This document shows positions 8,682 through 10,149 of a stretch of DNA of 10,149 nucleotides, piece by piece. The translations under genes were made by a program, and so were the position numbers. Numbering within the stretch: position 1 is the first letter of the stretch; each line of letters opens with the position of its first letter. The notes beneath the pieces were generated by a model. That model saw only the letters and a program-made list of their open reading frames with translations. It ran no database searches and was not told where the DNA came from. This DNA is from Desulfobulbaceae bacterium UBA2262. GTDB lineage: Bacteria; Desulfobacterota; Desulfobulbia; Desulfobulbales; Desulfurivibrionaceae. The stretch spans positions 5,770 to 15,918 of the forward strand of contig DDXK01000095.1 of the NCBI GenBank assembly GCA_002347185.1. The letters are read 5' to 3'.

Positions 8682-9704
8682 ATGGCTTTTATCGACGAGG
8701 CAAAGTTCTTTGTCAAGGCAGGAGACGGCGGCAATGGGTGCGTGAGTTTCCGGCGGGAAAAGTATGTCCCCAAGGGCGGCCCCGACGGCGGCGACGGCGG
8801 CGACGGCGGTTCTCTCATCATCGAGGCGTCAAGCCGCCTCTCTTCTCTCCTTGATTTCCGTTACAAATCCCATTTCATAGCGCAGAACGGCACCCCTGGC
8901 AAAGGCAAGAAGATGTATGGCCGCAAGGGGGAGGATTTCTTGCTCGCCGTGCCCCTTGGTTCCGTTCTCAAGGATGCCGAGAGCGGCGAGGTGCTCTGCG
9001 AACTGCTGGCGGATGGCGAGCGTTTTCTCGCGGCCCAGGGCGGGCAGGGCGGCAAGGGCAATGTCCATTTCGCCACCGCCCAGAACCGGGCCCCGCGTAT
9101 CGCCACCAAGGGCAGCCCCGGGGAGGAGCGCTGGCTCAAAATCGAGCTGAAGCTCATCGCCGACGCGGGCCTGATCGGTCTGCCCAACGCCGGCAAATCG
9201 ACTCTGCTTTCCCGGCTCTCCGCGGCCAACCCCAAGGTGGCGCCCTATCCCTTCACCACCGTGGAGCCGCAGCTCGGTGTGCTGCAATTCGACGACTTCG
9301 GCTCCTGCATCATCGCCGACATCCCGGGCCTGATCGAAGGAGCCTCCGAGGGCGCCGGCCTGGGCCACAAGTTCCTCCGTCATATCGAGCGGACCAGGGT
9401 GCTCCTCCATATCATCGACGCCTCCACGCCCGAGGAGCAGCCCCTGCAGGAATACCGGGTCCTGGCCAATGAACTGCGCAACTACAAGGAAGAGCTGCTG
9501 GGCCGTCATCGCCTGGCGGTCCTCAACAAGATCGATTTGCTGGAAGAGGAGGGGCGCCTGCCCGAGCTGCTTGCTCTTTTCCGTCGGGAAGAAGGGGTGA
9601 CGCCGCTGGCCATTTCCGCCCTGACCGGCAAGGGGCTTGCCGGCTTGAAACAGGCCCTTGCCGAGATGCTGGTGGATGATGAAGAGCATGAGCACGGTAC
9701 TTGA
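8682..9704 (+). CDS. obgE: Obg GTPase (ribosome assembly GTPase)
   Basis: 340 aa, a GTPase that acts late in 50S assembly and in the stringent response. The N-terminal Obg domain (about 1-158) is glycine-rich (FVKAGDGGNGCVSFRREK; GGPDGGDGGDGG), as expected. The G domain follows: G1 GLPNAGKST at 166-174, switch region YPFTTVEPQLG, G3 DIPGLIEGA from 213, G4 NKID at 282-285 and G5 SAL at 312-314. There is no sizeable C-terminal OCT domain, only a short acidic and His tail (DDEEHEHGT), so it is a short form. MAFIDEAKFF is the family N-terminus, so ATG 8682 is chosen; an in-frame TTG at 8592 would add 30 residues without family character. No Shine-Dalgarno site precedes ATG 8682. The end overlaps the start of proB by 17 nt. 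Confidence 0.97.
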   Translation: MAFIDEAKFFVKAGDGGNGCVSFRREKYVPKGGPDGGDGGDGGSLIIEASSRLSSLLDFRYKSHFIAQNGTPGKGKKMYGRKGEDFLLAVPLGSVLKDAESGEVLCELLADGERFLAAQGGQGGKGNVHFATAQNRAPRIATKGSPGEERWLKIELKLIADAGLIGLPNAGKSTLLSRLSAANPKVAPYPFTTVEPQLGVLQFDDFGSCIIADIPGLIEGASEGAGLGHKFLRHIERTRVLLHIIDASTPEEQPLQEYRVLANELRNYKEELLGRHRLAVLNKIDLLEEEGRLPELLALFRREEGVTPLAISALTGKGLAGLKQALAEMLVDDEEHEHGT

Positions 9705-10149
9705 TCAGGAAGAGGGGCTGGCGCTCCGGCGCCGGTATCTGGAGAGGGTGAAAAGGGTGGTGGTCAAGGTCGGCAGCGCCGTGCTGACCACCCGGGAGGG
9801 GCTCGACTTCACGGTGCTGGACAATCTGGCCCGGCAGATCGCCCGGCTCATGGATTCCGGCCGCCAGGTCATCCTGGTCAGTTCCGGAGCGGTGGCCGCC
9901 GGCCGCCGCAAGCTGGGGCTTTCCGACCGTGCCCTTACCCTGCGCGAGAAACAGGCCGCCGCCGCCGCGGGCCAGTCCAGCCTGATGCGGGCCTACGAGA
10001 AGATCTTCGAGCAGTTGGGCCGGAAGGTGGCCCAGCTGCTCCTCACCCACGACGCTCTTTCCCACCGCGATCGCTACCTCAATGCCCGCAACACCCTCTT
10101 CACCCTCCTGGACTGGGGGGTGGTTCCGATCATCAACGAAAACGACACG
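9688..10149 (+). CDS. proB: glutamate 5-kinase, N-terminal part (cut by window end)
   Basis: The open frame runs from ATG 9688 to the window edge (154 codons) without a stop. The product phosphorylates L-glutamate with ATP, the first step of proline synthesis. It shows amino-acid-kinase motifs: VVVKVGSAVL with Lys 27, VSSGAVAAGRRKLGL (64-78), EKQAAAAAGQSSLM, and the glutamate-binding stretch RYLNARNTLF with IINENDT at the very end. The rest of the kinase domain and any PUA domain lie outside the window. The N-terminus is about 20 residues longer than needed before the kinase core; a GTG at 9748 is a less likely start. It overlaps obgE by 17 nt in another frame, so translation is probably coupled. 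Confidence 0.95.
   Translation, partial: MSTVLDQEEGLALRRRYLERVKRVVVKVGSAVLTTREGLDFTVLDNLARQIARLMDSGRQVILVSSGAVAAGRRKLGLSDRALTLREKQAAAAAGQSSLMRAYEKIFEQLGRKVAQLLLTHDALSHRDRYLNARNTLFTLLDWGVVPIINENDT

Noticed and set aside
8777..8812. GGCGAC-type tandem repeat
   Set aside because: It encodes the normal glycine/aspartate-rich segment of the Obg domain and is not an independent repeat element.

Overview
The window is GC-rich (roughly 60-65% by eye). All convincing genes lie on the + strand, and it reads as an ordinary, densely packed piece of bacterial chromosome. The gene set suggests a Gram-negative member of the Desulfobacterota (former Deltaproteobacteria), perhaps Desulfobulbales-like. The pointers are thymidylate kinase, two adjacent outer-membrane-type lipoproteins, a large B12-type radical SAM/DUF2344 fusion, RNase G, L21, L27, Obg and ProB. 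The taxonomic call is inference from gene order and protein style; no search was run.

Layout: the last 24 codons of an unidentified upstream gene (1-75) overlap a possible early start of tmk (main start chosen at 99). Next come a TPR-repeat lipoprotein (769-2532) and, overlapping it by 4 nt, a LolB/DUF4292-like lipoprotein (2529-3350). After a 98-nt gap holding a strong GC hairpin comes the radical SAM fusion (3449-5983). A 122-nt gap separates it from RNase G (6106-7650), which is closed by a clear rho-independent terminator. A new promoter then drives a leader of about 165 nt, with an attenuator-like hairpin, ahead of rplU-rpmA (7900-8502). A second terminator-like hairpin precedes obgE (8682-9704), whose end overlaps the start of proB (9688 onward, cut by the window edge).

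How the parts fit: the lipoprotein pair resembles the neighbouring lbcA/lolB genes of Pseudomonas and points to envelope lipoprotein handling or a TPR scaffold at the outer membrane. The right half is a recurrent neighbourhood of RNA and ribosome functions: RNase G matures rRNA and turns over RNA, L21 and L27 belong to the 50S subunit, and Obg is a 50S-assembly GTPase. The radical SAM fusion is a family without an established reaction that recurs beside these genes, so a link to RNA or ribosome maturation is a reasonable guess and no more. ProB (proline synthesis) is a common passenger downstream of obg.

I see no mobile elements, CRISPR arrays, tRNA or rRNA genes, or phage genes. The most interesting items are the radical SAM fusion (with a Tyr in place of the cobalamin-ligating His and an extra four-Cys cluster) and the attenuator-like rplU leader.
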